A stretch of 64,000 nucleotides of DNA, taken from contig NZ_JOAJ01000006.1 in NCBI RefSeq assembly GCF_000720425.1, positions 186,001-250,000 of the forward strand, in the 5' to 3' direction. Positions 7,761 to 16,421 of this stretch are shown in pieces (positions within the stretch are counted from its first letter, which is position 1; every line of letters starts with the position of its first letter). Below the pieces are notes generated by a model. It had not been told where the DNA came from, made no database searches, and saw only the letters and a list, made by a program, of their open reading frames with translations. This DNA is from Nocardia rhamnosiphila NBRC 108938 (GTDB lineage Bacteria; Actinomycetota; Actinomycetes; Mycobacteriales; Mycobacteriaceae). A program made the translations under genes and the position numbers.

Positions 7761-9230
7761 ATGATCTACGACAATTTGCTCGCAATAGCAGCGCAGGTAC
7801 CGACCACCAGCGGATTGCGGCAGGGCGAAGTATTCACGCCCTACGCCGAAGTGGTCGACCGGATCGGCCGGCTCGCCGCCGGCTTCATGGAATATGGCAT
7901 CGAGCGCGGCGATCCCGTCGCCCTACTGCTTCCGAACTCACCCGATCTCTTCGCCACTTCCCATGCGCTCTTCGCCATCGGCGCCATCGCGATGCCGATG
8001 GCCGAGACGGCCACCCGATCCGAACTCGCCACGCTCGCGCGAAAAACCGGACTCCAGGCCGTTGTCTCGACTCCCGGCCGTGCCGTGGTCGCCGAGGCGC
8101 TGATCGCGGATGTGGCCCCCGGTATTCCCTTGTTCCCGACGAACGCACTCCCCGAAGGAAGGACGACCGCCCGGCTGCCGGAACTGCCGGGCGACACCAC
8201 GGCGCTCTACCTCTTCTCCTCCGGCTCTACCGGGTTGCCCAAAGTGGTGCCGCACACCCATGCCGAGCTCGTCGCCGATGGCAAACGAGCCAGTACGGCC
8301 TGGGATATCCAGCCCGACGATATCGTCCTCAGTATGCTGCCGGGCAACTTCTCGATGGGCTTTCTGATGGGCACCAGTTACGCCGTCTCCGGCGGTGCGA
8401 CGACGCTCTACTGGAGCGATCGCCTGCCGCTGGCGCTTTCACGCAAGAAGCTGCTCGACACCATGACCCGTGAGCGCGTCACCTTCATGGGCGCCGTTCC
8501 GGCGATGTACGACATCATCACCGGTCAGGCCGGCAGTTTCGATCTCGGACTGCGTATGGCCGTCTCGGGCGGCGTCTCCCTGAAGCGGCCGGTCTTCGAA
8601 GCGGTACGCGCGCGCCTCGGTGTCCCACTTCGTCAGAATTACGGCTCCACCGAGGCGAGCATGTTCGCGCACAACAACTCCGCCGATCCCGACTCGAGCT
8701 GGGCCTCGGTGGGCAAACCGGCGGGTGACGCCAGGGTCCGCATCATTCCGTTCGATACCGATTTCGGCCCCTCCGTCGGCGAAATGGAAATAAGGTCTTC
8801 CTCGCTCATGCGGGGCTATCTCGACAATGATGTGGCCAATGCCGAGGCATTCGACGAGGGCTGGTTCCGGACCGGCGATCTCGCCTCGCTCGACGAAGAA
8901 GGCCGTATCTTCATCCGTGGCCGCAGCAAGCTGTTGATCGAAGTATCCGGGTACAAGATCGACCCCATCGAAGTGGAGGAGACGCTCATGACCCTGCCTG
9001 CCGTCGCCGAAGCCGCGGTGGCGGGTCTTCCGGACGGACGCAATGGCAATCGGCTGATCGCATTCGTCGTCAAAGAGGCGGAAGTATCGGCCGACGAGTT
9101 GATCCGCTACGCCCACAAGAGGTTGTCCGAGCACAAGGTACCGGCCGAGATCGCATTCATCGACGCATTACCGCGCAGCTCGGCCGGCAAGGTACTCCGC
9201 GGGCAGTTACGCGAGCTTCAGGCAGGCTGA
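7761..9230 (+). CDS. Free-standing ANL adenylation enzyme (acyl-CoA/acyl-ACP ligase type)
   Basis: Activates a carboxylic acid as an acyl-adenylate and passes it to CoA or a carrier protein. 489 residues. The P-loop motif SSGSTGLPK is at 153-161, YGSTE follows the substrate pocket, GWFRTGDLA is the A7 motif, and the A10 lysine is K477 in PRSSAGKVLRG. A ribosome site TGGAG precedes ATG 7761. Its 3' end overlaps that of a convergent acyl carrier protein gene by 13 bp. A condensation-like acyltransferase and a P450 follow. The set suggests that the enzyme loads the neighbouring ACP. The acid substrate cannot be read from sequence. Confidence 0.88.
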   Translation: MIYDNLLAIAAQVPTTSGLRQGEVFTPYAEVVDRIGRLAAGFMEYGIERGDPVALLLPNSPDLFATSHALFAIGAIAMPMAETATRSELATLARKTGLQAVVSTPGRAVVAEALIADVAPGIPLFPTNALPEGRTTARLPELPGDTTALYLFSSGSTGLPKVVPHTHAELVADGKRASTAWDIQPDDIVLSMLPGNFSMGFLMGTSYAVSGGATTLYWSDRLPLALSRKKLLDTMTRERVTFMGAVPAMYDIITGQAGSFDLGLRMAVSGGVSLKRPVFEAVRARLGVPLRQNYGSTEASMFAHNNSADPDSSWASVGKPAGDARVRIIPFDTDFGPSVGEMEIRSSSLMRGYLDNDVANAEAFDEGWFRTGDLASLDEEGRIFIRGRSKLLIEVSGYKIDPIEVEETLMTLPAVAEAAVAGLPDGRNGNRLIAFVVKEAEVSADELIRYAHKRLSEHKVPAEIAFIDALPRSSAGKVLRGQLRELQAG

Positions 9231-9472
9231 GCCGCTCGCTGCGAGACATAGGCTGCTATCTTCGCGGGCGATTCGAACAGTTCGGCCTGTATCTCCGTCT
9301 CCGGGATGCTGATCTCGAATTCCTGCTCGAGGAACTGCACCAGTCTTACCAGCTTGATCGAGTCCAACAATCCGGCCTCGAGTAACAGGGTATCGCGATC
9401 GACCGGCGATTCACCGGTTTCGGCCACCATGGCGGAGATATACTCGATTATCGGTTGTTCGATATCGTTCAT
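9218..9472 (-). CDS. Acyl carrier protein
   Basis: 84 residues, acidic, with LLDSIKLVRL around residues 36-45. Ser38 in the DS pair is the 4'-phosphopantetheine attachment site, and the downstream helix pattern fits ACP/PCP folds. ATG 9472 is used; a GTG one codon upstream is possible. It is divergent from the condensation-like gene (79-bp shared promoter region) and convergent with the adenylation gene. It most likely carries the acyl or aminoacyl group made by that enzyme for transfer by the condensation-like protein. It is not the primary fatty-acid ACP, judging by context. Confidence 0.88.
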   Translation of the reverse strand: MNDIEQPIIEYISAMVAETGESPVDRDTLLLEAGLLDSIKLVRLVQFLEQEFEISIPETEIQAELFESPAKIAAYVSQRAAQPA

Positions 9473-9550
9473 CACACCAGCCCCTTACGTCGTCAACATA
9501 CTAACCAATTTCGGCGCGACCTGAAATACGCGAAAAGATGGGAGGGCGAC

Positions 9551-10903
9551 GTGGCCGAAACGCGCCCGCTGGGCAAAAAGGAACAGCTGCTCAATCATTT
9601 GCATGCCCGTCGTGGGCTGATCACCGTGCAGGTGTTGCATGTACGCGGACGCATCGATCCGATGCTGGTGAAGCAGGCGCTCGCCTGGCTACAGACCCAG
9701 CACCCCATCCTGCGCGCTCATATCCGCTACGGCAAGATCATCTGGCGACGGCTGCCGCCGTTCGCCCATCGCGAGCCCTGGTTCGATACCGAGGGCACAA
9801 CGGAGATCCCGTTGCGAGTGCTCGAAGACACCGATTCGGACGCCTGGCGGAAGGTTCTGACCTCCGAGATCCGCACACCGATCCCGAAGGGCAACCATCC
9901 GCGCCTTCGGATAACAATGGTGCGGCAGTCTCCGGACGCCGACCTGAACCACATCGTCATGTGTGCCGATCACGCAACGCTCGACGCCCACTCCGCCAAT
10001 ATGCTCGGCCACCGGCTTCTCGAATTCCTGGCCGAACCGGCCGCGCCGCAATCGAAATCGCCGCCCCGCACCGCATTGCCACCGCCGGTCGAGGCCGGCT
10101 CGGCGGGCAAGTCCGGCATCGGCGGGAAAACCACCTATACGCCTGCCATTCGGCTCCCCAAGCAAGCGGTCCCCGATCCGAAGGACGAATCGCGAGTACT
10201 GGCGCGTCGCCTCGAGCCCGACACCACGGCAAGGCTCGAGGAGGCCATCAAAGCCAACAGAACGACGGTGCACGGTGCGATAACGGCGGCCTTCCTGCTC
10301 GCCATTCGTGAGCGCTACCGGCTCGACACCATGACCGTGTTGAGCACGGTCGACCTCCGTCGCTTCGGTGAACTCGCGTTGCCGGACGAGACCTGCGGTT
10401 GCTACGCCGACATCCTGCGTACCGAGCATCCGATAACCGACGACTTCTGGGCAACCGCCCGGGACGCCTCGTTCAAGCTGATCGCCGCGCTGGCCAAAGA
10501 CCGGGAGGCCGCCTCGATCATGGCGTTTCCCGAGTGGGAGGTGTATCGGCGCGAAGTCCGGCCGACGATGCGGAACAACCGGCGTATCGACGGACTCGGC
10601 GTCACCACGGTAGGCGAGTCCGGGCTTCGGTCCGGCTACGGTGCCTATACGCTGGAGGACGTCACCAGGGCAGTTTCCCTCGATATGTTCGGCCCGTCAT
10701 TGTTCGTGATCGCCAACAAATGGCTCGGCGGCCTCGATCTCAGCGTCGCGTACGCGGCAACGGCCATGAGCGACGACGAGGTGCGGTGGCTGACCGACAA
10801 CGCGGTGGCGCGGCTCGAAAGCGCCGCGCGAGAACGCCGCGCCGAGCGCGCCACACCCTCGGTCACGGAGGTGGTGCCGGAGGGCCCGATCGGTCGGGCA
10901 TGA
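9551..10903 (+). CDS. Condensation-domain/PapA-like acyltransferase
   Basis: 450 residues from GTG 9551, preceded by GGGAGGGCGAC. The catalytic motif appears as DHATLDAHS, with H141 and D145 matching HxxxD of condensation and PapA-type acyltransferases; the usual following Gly is Ala. A Pro/Ser-rich linker near residues 170-215 separates the two half-domains, as in this fold. The second half-domain has LSTVDLRRF, and no clear DFGWG motif is visible. It would join the ACP-bound acyl group to an amine or alcohol acceptor. Its 3' end overlaps the convergent P450 gene by 41 bp. Confidence 0.8.
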   Translation: MAETRPLGKKEQLLNHLHARRGLITVQVLHVRGRIDPMLVKQALAWLQTQHPILRAHIRYGKIIWRRLPPFAHREPWFDTEGTTEIPLRVLEDTDSDAWRKVLTSEIRTPIPKGNHPRLRITMVRQSPDADLNHIVMCADHATLDAHSANMLGHRLLEFLAEPAAPQSKSPPRTALPPPVEAGSAGKSGIGGKTTYTPAIRLPKQAVPDPKDESRVLARRLEPDTTARLEEAIKANRTTVHGAITAAFLLAIRERYRLDTMTVLSTVDLRRFGELALPDETCGCYADILRTEHPITDDFWATARDASFKLIAALAKDREAASIMAFPEWEVYRREVRPTMRNNRRIDGLGVTTVGESGLRSGYGAYTLEDVTRAVSLDMFGPSLFVIANKWLGGLDLSVAYAATAMSDDEVRWLTDNAVARLESAARERRAERATPSVTEVVPEGPIGRA

Positions 10904-12173
10904 GTTCGGCGGGCATGGAGCGGTAGGAGTGCAGGTTCACCAGGCGCCGTGGGATCGGCGGGCCGTCCAGGCGCAGATCCGGATATCGCTCGAAGAGGGT
11001 CCGCAGGGCGATCACGCCTTCCATCCGGGCCAGCCGGTATCCCAGGCAACCGTGTATCCCGCTGCTGAACGCCAGGTGGTCCGCGGCGTTGACCCTGGTC
11101 ACGTCGAATCGTTCGGGGTCGGGGAAGACGCCGGGGTCGTGGTTCGCGCCCGCCAATGCCAGCAGGACCAGGGAACCGCGTCTGATGTGCTGATCGGCGA
11201 TGTCGAGGTCGCAGTTGGCGACCCGGCCGGTGATCCGGACGGGGCAGTCGTAGCGCAGGATTTCCTCGATCGCGCCCGGCCACAGGTCCGGCTGCGCCAG
11301 CAGCAGTTCCAGCTGATCCGGATGGCTTGTCAACAGTGCGATTCCATTGCCGAGCAGGTTCACCGTCGTCAAGAATCCGGCGTCCAGCAGTAGGGCGGCG
11401 TTGGCTATCTGCTCCCGGCGGGTGAGCTCACCACTGGTCACCAGCACGGTGAGCAGGCCATCGGCCGGTTCGGCGGTGAGCGAGTCGATGCGCTGGTCGA
11501 AGTACTGCTTGACCTCTGTCAGCTCCTTGGTGGCGTCGCGATACGCGGTCCAGGTCACGGCTCGGTCGACCAGCGGCGCACTGTTGAGACCCCACTTCAG
11601 CATGGTCGAATGCATATCGTCGGGAAATCCGAGAATTCCGGCGATCATCGCGACGGGCACCTGTTCGGCGAAGTCCTCGATCAGGTCCGGGCGCGGCTTC
11701 GACCCCATCCGTTCGATCAGGCCGTCGGTTACTTCGACGGTCCGTTGCTCCAATTTGCCGATCGCCGCCGGGCTGAACGCGTGCCCGACCAGGCGTCGGT
11801 ACCGGGTGTGGTCCGGCGGATCGGTCGCCAGCATCGAGGGCGGTTCGGTGAGATTGGGCAGTTCCTGATCCGTCTTGGCCAGCACCCAGCGGATCGGCTT
11901 CGGAATGGCGGGGTGGTCGGGCGTGAGCGAGCCGAAGCGCTTGTCTCGCAGGATGAGACGGCACAGTTCGTAGTCTGCGGTGACGCGCACTCCCGACAGA
12001 TCGGGTAGCCGGCCCCGCTGCCGGATCTCCTCGATGAGCGGCGACGCGCCGAGCAGGCGATCCTGGCCGAAGGCGATCTCGGCGAGAGGGTTGCCCCGGC
12101 GCGCCGACCACCGCAGATAGCCCCGTGTCAGGCCGTGCAGGAACAGCCAACGGGTCCACACGCGAGTCGACAT
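10863..12173 (-). CDS. Cytochrome P450 with a non-canonical I-helix
   Basis: 436 residues. The heme-ligand loop FSSGIHGCLG (residues 369-378, Cys376) and ExxR (E304-R307) are intact. The oxygen-activation motif, normally AGxD/ETT, reads AGFLTT (265-270): the acid is replaced by Leu. ATG 12173 has a strong AGGTG site; the reading frame stays open far upstream but without coding character. It is convergent with the acyltransferase gene, so it probably tailors the product of the ACP/adenylation locus. The missing acid may mean unusual proton delivery, or a role in which substrate supplies it, as known for some biosynthetic P450s. Confidence 0.9.
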   Translation of the reverse strand: MSTRVWTRWLFLHGLTRGYLRWSARRGNPLAEIAFGQDRLLGASPLIEEIRQRGRLPDLSGVRVTADYELCRLILRDKRFGSLTPDHPAIPKPIRWVLAKTDQELPNLTEPPSMLATDPPDHTRYRRLVGHAFSPAAIGKLEQRTVEVTDGLIERMGSKPRPDLIEDFAEQVPVAMIAGILGFPDDMHSTMLKWGLNSAPLVDRAVTWTAYRDATKELTEVKQYFDQRIDSLTAEPADGLLTVLVTSGELTRREQIANAALLLDAGFLTTVNLLGNGIALLTSHPDQLELLLAQPDLWPGAIEEILRYDCPVRITGRVANCDLDIADQHIRRGSLVLLALAGANHDPGVFPDPERFDVTRVNAADHLAFSSGIHGCLGYRLARMEGVIALRTLFERYPDLRLDGPPIPRRLVNLHSYRSMPAELMPDRSGPPAPPP

Positions 12174-12502
12174 GTCACCTCCGCTCTCGGCCTCTCCCCA
12201 TGATAGCCAATTGCTATTTGGAAGATCGCTGTCGGCCGGTCGGCGTTCGAAGGCGTGTAGCCCGGCGAACGTGCGCTCGACCGGGCGGCGCAGGGCCCCG
12301 GGCCGGAGTCGTGGCCTGGTGCGCCGCCGCCGGGCGATGACCGGGAAATACCGCTGCCCGCAGTAACCGGCGGTATGTGTCGTGGTCGTAGCCGAGGCGG
12401 GGGTATGGGTGCGGTTCGGCCGCTTCCGTCCCGGTGGTCTGTCCGAGGAACCGAGGATCGGTCGTATGCGTGAGAAGCCGCCGTTCGGATTCCGAGGCCC
12501 TG
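12174..12502. other. Intergenic region upstream of the P450 gene
   Basis: 329 bp between the merR stop and the P450 start, both on the minus strand. It holds a short AT-rich patch at about 12200-12220 with the partly symmetric ATAGCCAATTGCTAT (12203-12217), about 30 bp upstream of the P450 ATG and thus a likely promoter or operator. The rest is GC-rich, and I see no convincing gene in it. Confidence 0.4.
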
Positions 12503-12937
12503 TTATTCGCGGTCGATCCCGGCGGTGGCGGCGATCTCGGCCCGGAAGCGGGGGCATTCGGTGAAATCCTCGTAGCGGCAGGTGAGTACGTGGTTGATCA
12601 GGTTCTTCGACGTCTGGATCCGGGCCAGCTGTACGTCGAGTTCGTCCAGATGTGATCGAAGGATGCTGCGACGGCCGGGTCCGTCGCAGGCGTCGAGCAG
12701 GTCGCGGGTGCGGGCCAGGCCCAGACCGACCTGCTTGCTGTGCAGGATCAACGCCACCCGGGCGATATGCGACTGCGTGTAGCGGCGGCGGCCGCCGACC
12801 CTGGCCGCGGGGGTGAGCAGGCCGACGCTCTCCCAATGGCGGAGGACATGGGTGGCGAGGCCGAAGCGGCCGGCCAGTTCGCCGATGGAACAGGTCGGCT
12901 CGGGACTCGACTGCCCAGCGGCGGGGGTTGACTTCAT
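12503..12937 (-). CDS. MerR-family transcriptional regulator
   Basis: 144 residues from ATG 12937. The N-terminus has the MerR winged helix (CSIGELAGRFGLATHVLRHW, then ESVGLLTPAARVGGRRRYT), followed by a long coiled-coil dimer helix and a short C-terminus with LTCRYEDFTECPRF. The two Cys there could be redox- or metal-responsive, but the pattern does not match SoxR or known metal MerR clusters. It is divergent from a methyltransferase gene 56 bp away, the likely regulated target. Confidence 0.9.
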   Translation of the reverse strand: MKSTPAAGQSSPEPTCSIGELAGRFGLATHVLRHWESVGLLTPAARVGGRRRYTQSHIARVALILHSKQVGLGLARTRDLLDACDGPGRRSILRSHLDELDVQLARIQTSKNLINHVLTCRYEDFTECPRFRAEIAATAGIDRE

Positions 12938-12993
12938 GTTCACATTAACTTGCAGTCTGGATCGGACGTCAACCCGAGACCCAGGAGACAAGC

Positions 12994-13650
12994 ATGACGA
13001 TGCCCGGCGCGGCCGAGATGTGGAACGAGCGGTATGCGCAGCCGTTCACCTCCTACGGCACCGAACCCAACGACTATCTGCGCGAAGTGGCCGATCGGAT
13101 ACCCGAGGGCCCGGTGTTGTGCCTGGCAGAGGGGGAGGGGCGTAATGCGGTGTATCTGGCCGGTCGCGGATACTCCGTGACCGCTGTGGACCTCTCGCCG
13201 GTGGGGTTGGCCAACGCCCGGGATCTGGCGGCGCAACAGCGGGTGGAGATCGAGACCGTGGCCGCCGATATCACCGAGTTCGATATGGGCGAAGCCCGCT
13301 GGTCGGGGATCGTCTCCATCTGGGGGCACCTGCCGTCGGCGCTACGACCCGGAGTGCACGCGGCATGTGTGCGGGCGCTGCGGCCCGGCGGTGTGTTCGT
13401 GCTCGAGGCCTATACGCCACGCCACCTCGATCGGCCCGGGGTCGGGGGGCCGCCGGTCGCGGACGGGATGCCGACACCGGAAGAGTTCCGTCGCGATCTG
13501 GCCGGTCTGCGGCTGGAGCGCTGCCGCGAGGTCGACCGCGATATCACCGAGGGCGCGTTCCATCACGGACCCAGTACGACCGTGCAGGTACTGGCGGTGC
13601 GGCCGAGTGAGGCACCACCCCAGACGCTCGCAGGCGACGGAGGCCAATAG
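12994..13650 (+). CDS. Class I SAM-dependent methyltransferase (TehB/thiopurine-type)
   Basis: 218 residues. SAM motif I appears as VLCLAEGEGRNAVYLA (about residues 41-56), followed by the acidic loop VTAVDLSPVGL, and LRPGGVFVLEAYTP is motif IV. The start W-NERYAQPFTSYGTEPNDYL resembles small-molecule methyltransferases of the TehB kind that detoxify tellurite, thiols or other xenobiotics. CAGGAGACAAGC precedes ATG 12994. With a divergent MerR gene, an induced detoxification role is likely; the substrate is unknown. Confidence 0.85.
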   Translation: MTMPGAAEMWNERYAQPFTSYGTEPNDYLREVADRIPEGPVLCLAEGEGRNAVYLAGRGYSVTAVDLSPVGLANARDLAAQQRVEIETVAADITEFDMGEARWSGIVSIWGHLPSALRPGVHAACVRALRPGGVFVLEAYTPRHLDRPGVGGPPVADGMPTPEEFRRDLAGLRLERCREVDRDITEGAFHHGPSTTVQVLAVRPSEAPPQTLAGDGGQ

Positions 13651-13858
13651 CGAGAAGCGGACGTCCGATCTCATGGCGAGGCACAATTCGGGCACCCGGC
13701 CGGAGATGCATTGCTATGGGGGGCACGGAGAAGTCGATCAATGCCACCGCACGACCGCATACTGACGGTGGCGAGCGAATTATGCCCGAGACGTGAAGGG
13801 CAACCACCGCGCGCGGCCGGTCTCCGCTACTGACCGGTCGCGTACAGGGCCGTGCGAG

Positions 13859-14380
13859 TCAACTCTGGAACACTTCCCAGGAGCCGAGTTCTGCTTCCTT
13901 CGACGGCGAACCGTCCCAAGGGCGGTCGCTGAAACCCTTGATTCGGAGCACCGTCTCAATTCCATTCCGCGCCGACCGGTCGCTGACGCTGAACGAGTAC
14001 GTCTTCCTGCCCAGGTCTGTCTTGATCAGCTCATGGGCAATGGCTGTGGCCACAGGACGCAGGGAGTCACTGTCGGATGAGTGTGGATCGCATACTGTGA
14101 TCGACAGTACAAGCTTTCCTGGAAGGGTCTTCGCGGGCTGCACTTGCGCTGCTTGGACGGAGATGTCGTCGCCCAAAGTAAGACCCAGGGCGAACTTTGC
14201 GACCTCAGGGTCGGGATGGCCGGCTATTGACCGTAGACCACAATCCGGATGTGGCTTGCTGGTCGAAGTTGTTCCAGGGGAGCCGATTTCTGCGCCGCCG
14301 GATGATACGCAGCCTGTAACGGCCGATATCAACAGGGAGAAAATTCCGGCAATCGCAAATTTTTCAGACCGTGTCAACAC
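13859..14380 (-). CDS. Lipoprotein, last gene of the ESX-associated module
   Basis: 173 residues. A signal peptide ends in the lipobox SAVTGC, so the mature protein should be lipid-anchored at Cys near residue 23. The remainder has two further Cys (PDCGL, TVCDP) that could pair. GTG 14380 is chosen because AAAGGA lies 11 bp before it; an in-frame TTG at 14401 overlaps the stop of the previous gene. The region is visibly less GC-rich than its neighbours. It follows the WXG-like gene directly, so an immunity, receptor or accessory role to that secretion substrate is plausible. Confidence 0.72.
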   Translation of the reverse strand: MLTRSEKFAIAGIFSLLISAVTGCVSSGGAEIGSPGTTSTSKPHPDCGLRSIAGHPDPEVAKFALGLTLGDDISVQAAQVQPAKTLPGKLVLSITVCDPHSSDSDSLRPVATAIAHELIKTDLGRKTYSFSVSDRSARNGIETVLRIKGFSDRPWDGSPSKEAELGSWEVFQS

Positions 14381-14397
14381 TGGGTCATCTGTCCTTT

Positions 14398-15168
14398 TCA
14401 AGCCCGACTGGGCTGCCAGTAGGCGGGGTCGTTATAGGTGTTCGCCGTGGCATCCGGCCAGTGGTCTCCGTAGAAGCCCCACGGGCTGTCAGTCGCATTG
14501 TCGAGAGCATTCGCCTCGACCATTTGGGTCTGAACGGTGCTTGCCAGAGCGGTCATGAGTCCCTCGACAAGGACAAGAACATCGGCGGCTGCTTGCACCA
14601 ATCCGGGGGCGCCTTCGTATAGGAGGATTACAGATCCAACTTCGGCCAGCGCTGCTGTAAGGTTCGCCATGTAAGTCGCCAAAGTATCGGCCAGCTTGAT
14701 GTAGAAATCAAGAGCTGATTTCGAAAGATTCAGCATACTTGTTTCAATCTTGGTGCAGACCTCGGCCGCCGATGTAAAGGCTTTGTCCTGAGCAGTTCTT
14801 ACCGCGTTGAAGCTGTCCTTGGCTTCTCCGGACCAGAATCCTTCAACGCTTACTTCTGGGCGAGCCGGGGCGTTCGATGCGGCGCGGACGCTTGCGCCGA
14901 CTATCTGCCAGTCGGCTGCCCATCCGAGGAACGTGAACGGTGCATTGATGCCCGTCAAAACTTCGTCGAGCTTTTCCAGGAGAGTTTTTATCTTGTCTTG
15001 AGCCTCGTCGCGCTTTTGGGTTGCAAAGGCCCAGGCTACGGGGGCGTAATACTTAAGACCGTCGACAGTGTCGTTGATCTCGCCGGGTATGTTTCTCCAC
15101 TCATCTATTTGCGTTCGGAGATTCTCGATTGCGCTGTCGAGTTGTCCCTTGTCTACGGGGTCGCCCAT
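14398..15168 (-). CDS. WXG100-like type VII secretion substrate
   Basis: 256 residues, largely helical. A WxG-type turn is present as GFWSGEAKDSF near residue 110, between two long helices, and a long hydrophobic helical segment (LTAALAEVGSVILLYEGAPG onward) follows. The C-terminus is short and polar (SPWGFYGDHWPD) and shows no known toxin domain. The gene begins one base after the stop of the EspC-like gene, so the two may be secreted as a pair through an ESX system encoded elsewhere. Codon usage is AT-richer than the flanks. Confidence 0.7.
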   Translation of the reverse strand: MGDPVDKGQLDSAIENLRTQIDEWRNIPGEINDTVDGLKYYAPVAWAFATQKRDEAQDKIKTLLEKLDEVLTGINAPFTFLGWAADWQIVGASVRAASNAPARPEVSVEGFWSGEAKDSFNAVRTAQDKAFTSAAEVCTKIETSMLNLSKSALDFYIKLADTLATYMANLTAALAEVGSVILLYEGAPGLVQAAADVLVLVEGLMTALASTVQTQMVEANALDNATDSPWGFYGDHWPDATANTYNDPAYWQPSRA

Positions 15169-15169
15169 C

Positions 15170-15490
15170 TCATTGCCCGATTTCTGCTATTTTATTGAAA
15201 TCATGCGATTGATCCGTATCCTGCTGCAGGAAAGCATTAACTATTATTCGCAATGTGGTCCCGATTTCCTCCGCTTCGGATGCGCCCTCTGCCAGTCTCG
15301 CTCGGATATACTCTGCGGAGGTAATATAATATTCGTACGGAATCTGAAACAACCCCCACTCGAGTCGACTGGTGTCCTTCAGTGTGTCGACCTTGTATGC
15401 TGCATTGAAAAGCTCCGCTTTGACCTCATAAGTCCATGCTTTGGATTGGAGATCCAGACGCTCCGCGGCTAACTGTATCTGATCGGGCAT
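15170..15490 (-). CDS. EspC-like ESX-associated protein
   Basis: 106 residues, predicted as two long helices separated by a turn, with no signal peptide. Size, composition (MPDQIQLAAERLDLQSKAWT...) and position next to a WXG-like gene fit the EspC-type ESX-secreted family. AGGAGTAAGA precedes ATG 15490, inside the stop region of the upstream gene, so translation is likely coupled. I recognise it mainly by context and architecture, so the family name is provisional. Confidence 0.6.
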   Translation of the reverse strand: MPDQIQLAAERLDLQSKAWTYEVKAELFNAAYKVDTLKDTSRLEWGLFQIPYEYYITSAEYIRARLAEGASEAEEIGTTLRIIVNAFLQQDTDQSHDFNKIAEIGQ

Positions 15491-15492
15491 TC

Positions 15493-16144
15493 TTACTCCT
15501 GGCGAATTCTAGAAATATGGGCGGCCAGTCGTTCGGCCAGCTCGGAGTCGGTTTCGCTGGAAAGGCCGGGGTCTACGACCAGCGAAGGCCTGGCGGTGCG
15601 GATTCGGTTCGCGCAGTGCACTATGTCATGGGCGATTGTGGAGATGTCGGCGCGAAGCGCCCAGTCGTAATCAAAAGATATATATGTGATCATCGAACGG
15701 GTGGAGCGCACTGTCAGGGCGGGTTCATCGTAATCACTGACACCGGGTCCGTGGACCTCTGTTGTCTCGTTTCCGATCAGCTGATCCAACAAACGTTGGT
15801 ATTCGCCGTATTCGCGTGTTTGCAGAAGAGTGGGAATAATATCGCGGAGCGCGGGGGCGCTCGGCGTGCCGGTCGCGCCGTGCTCGATCATCTGTGACGA
15901 TCGTTCGTAAAGCGCGTAGCGAATAGGCCTCCATGATCGAGGTGCCGTATTCGCTCGGGGCGAAGTGATCTTTCCAGTTTCGCCGTAGCGTAATTTTTTT
16001 CGGAAGTCGGTCTTCGGCCAGCTCGACGGTGATCAGTGCCGACTTCTGTGGTGGCTCAAATCTTTTGGGCTCGCTGACTTGTGGTGCCTCGAATTCGTCC
16101 TCGCGATAGCCATCCCAAGAGGTTTGATAATCAAATCCGGGCAT
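15493..16144 (-). pseudogene. YbaB/EbfC-like gene of the ESX module, interrupted by a frameshift
   Basis: The first part starts at ATG 16144 (AAGGGAACTCG ribosome site). It contains SALITVELAEDRLPKKITL and then SEYGTSIMEA, typical of the YbaB-like proteins found beside ESX genes in actinomycetes. Near 15930 the natural continuation jumps frame: the second frame reads IRYALYERSSQMIEHGATG and runs on, with good coding character, to 15493. Joined, the protein would be about 216 residues. Removing one base around GAGGCCTATTCGC restores it. It may be a true frameshift, a sequencing error, or two genes with a new start at ATG 15891. Confidence 0.65.
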
Positions 16145-16421
16145 CGAGTTCCCTTGTTTTCGCGCCGCTGATGTTCGATACTTTCCAGCGAACCGATCTA
16201 TCGATCATGCGAAGTCTGAATCCCCCTCATTTTAAATTCTGAACCCAAGTGTCAGGATCTGTTTGGTGAGACCTGGGTAAACCCTTCATTCTTTCGAAGA
16301 GTATCAAGAGTGACTCGTTGGGGCAAAATAGTGCGCTCTACCGCATACGACCGATCGCTCGGCGAGGGACGGGCTTCTGCGCTCGGATCGAGCGCAGTCG
16401 TGTCAGCGTCTCGCGCAAACG
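16145..16421. other. AT-rich intergenic region upstream of the ESX module
   Basis: About 280 bp between the iclR stop and the first ESX-module gene. It is clearly AT-richer than the flanks (for example TCATTTTAAATTCTGAACC near 16230) and probably carries the module promoter. It also holds the iclR terminator hairpin. No gene seen. Confidence 0.5.
16377..16397 (-). terminator. Hairpin downstream of iclR
   Basis: CTGCGCTCG-GAT-CGAGCGCAG is a perfect 9-bp stem with a 3-base loop, 25 bp past the iclR stop. It is a likely terminator without a T-run. A regulatory role for the ESX module is less likely given the position. Confidence 0.55.

Noticed and set aside
10863..12836. A 657-codon version of the P450
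   Set aside because: The part before ATG 12173 is Arg/Pro-rich noise; the strong AGGTG site and normal P450 length favour the shorter gene.
12938..12993. MerR-type operator in the merR/methyltransferase gap
   Set aside because: TTGCAGTCTGGATCGGACGTCAA is only weakly symmetric and no correctly spaced -35/-10 pair could be fixed, so I did not annotate it.
16377..16397. CRISPR-like or attachment-site role for the perfect hairpin
   Set aside because: It is a single copy directly after a stop codon, so a terminator is the simpler reading.
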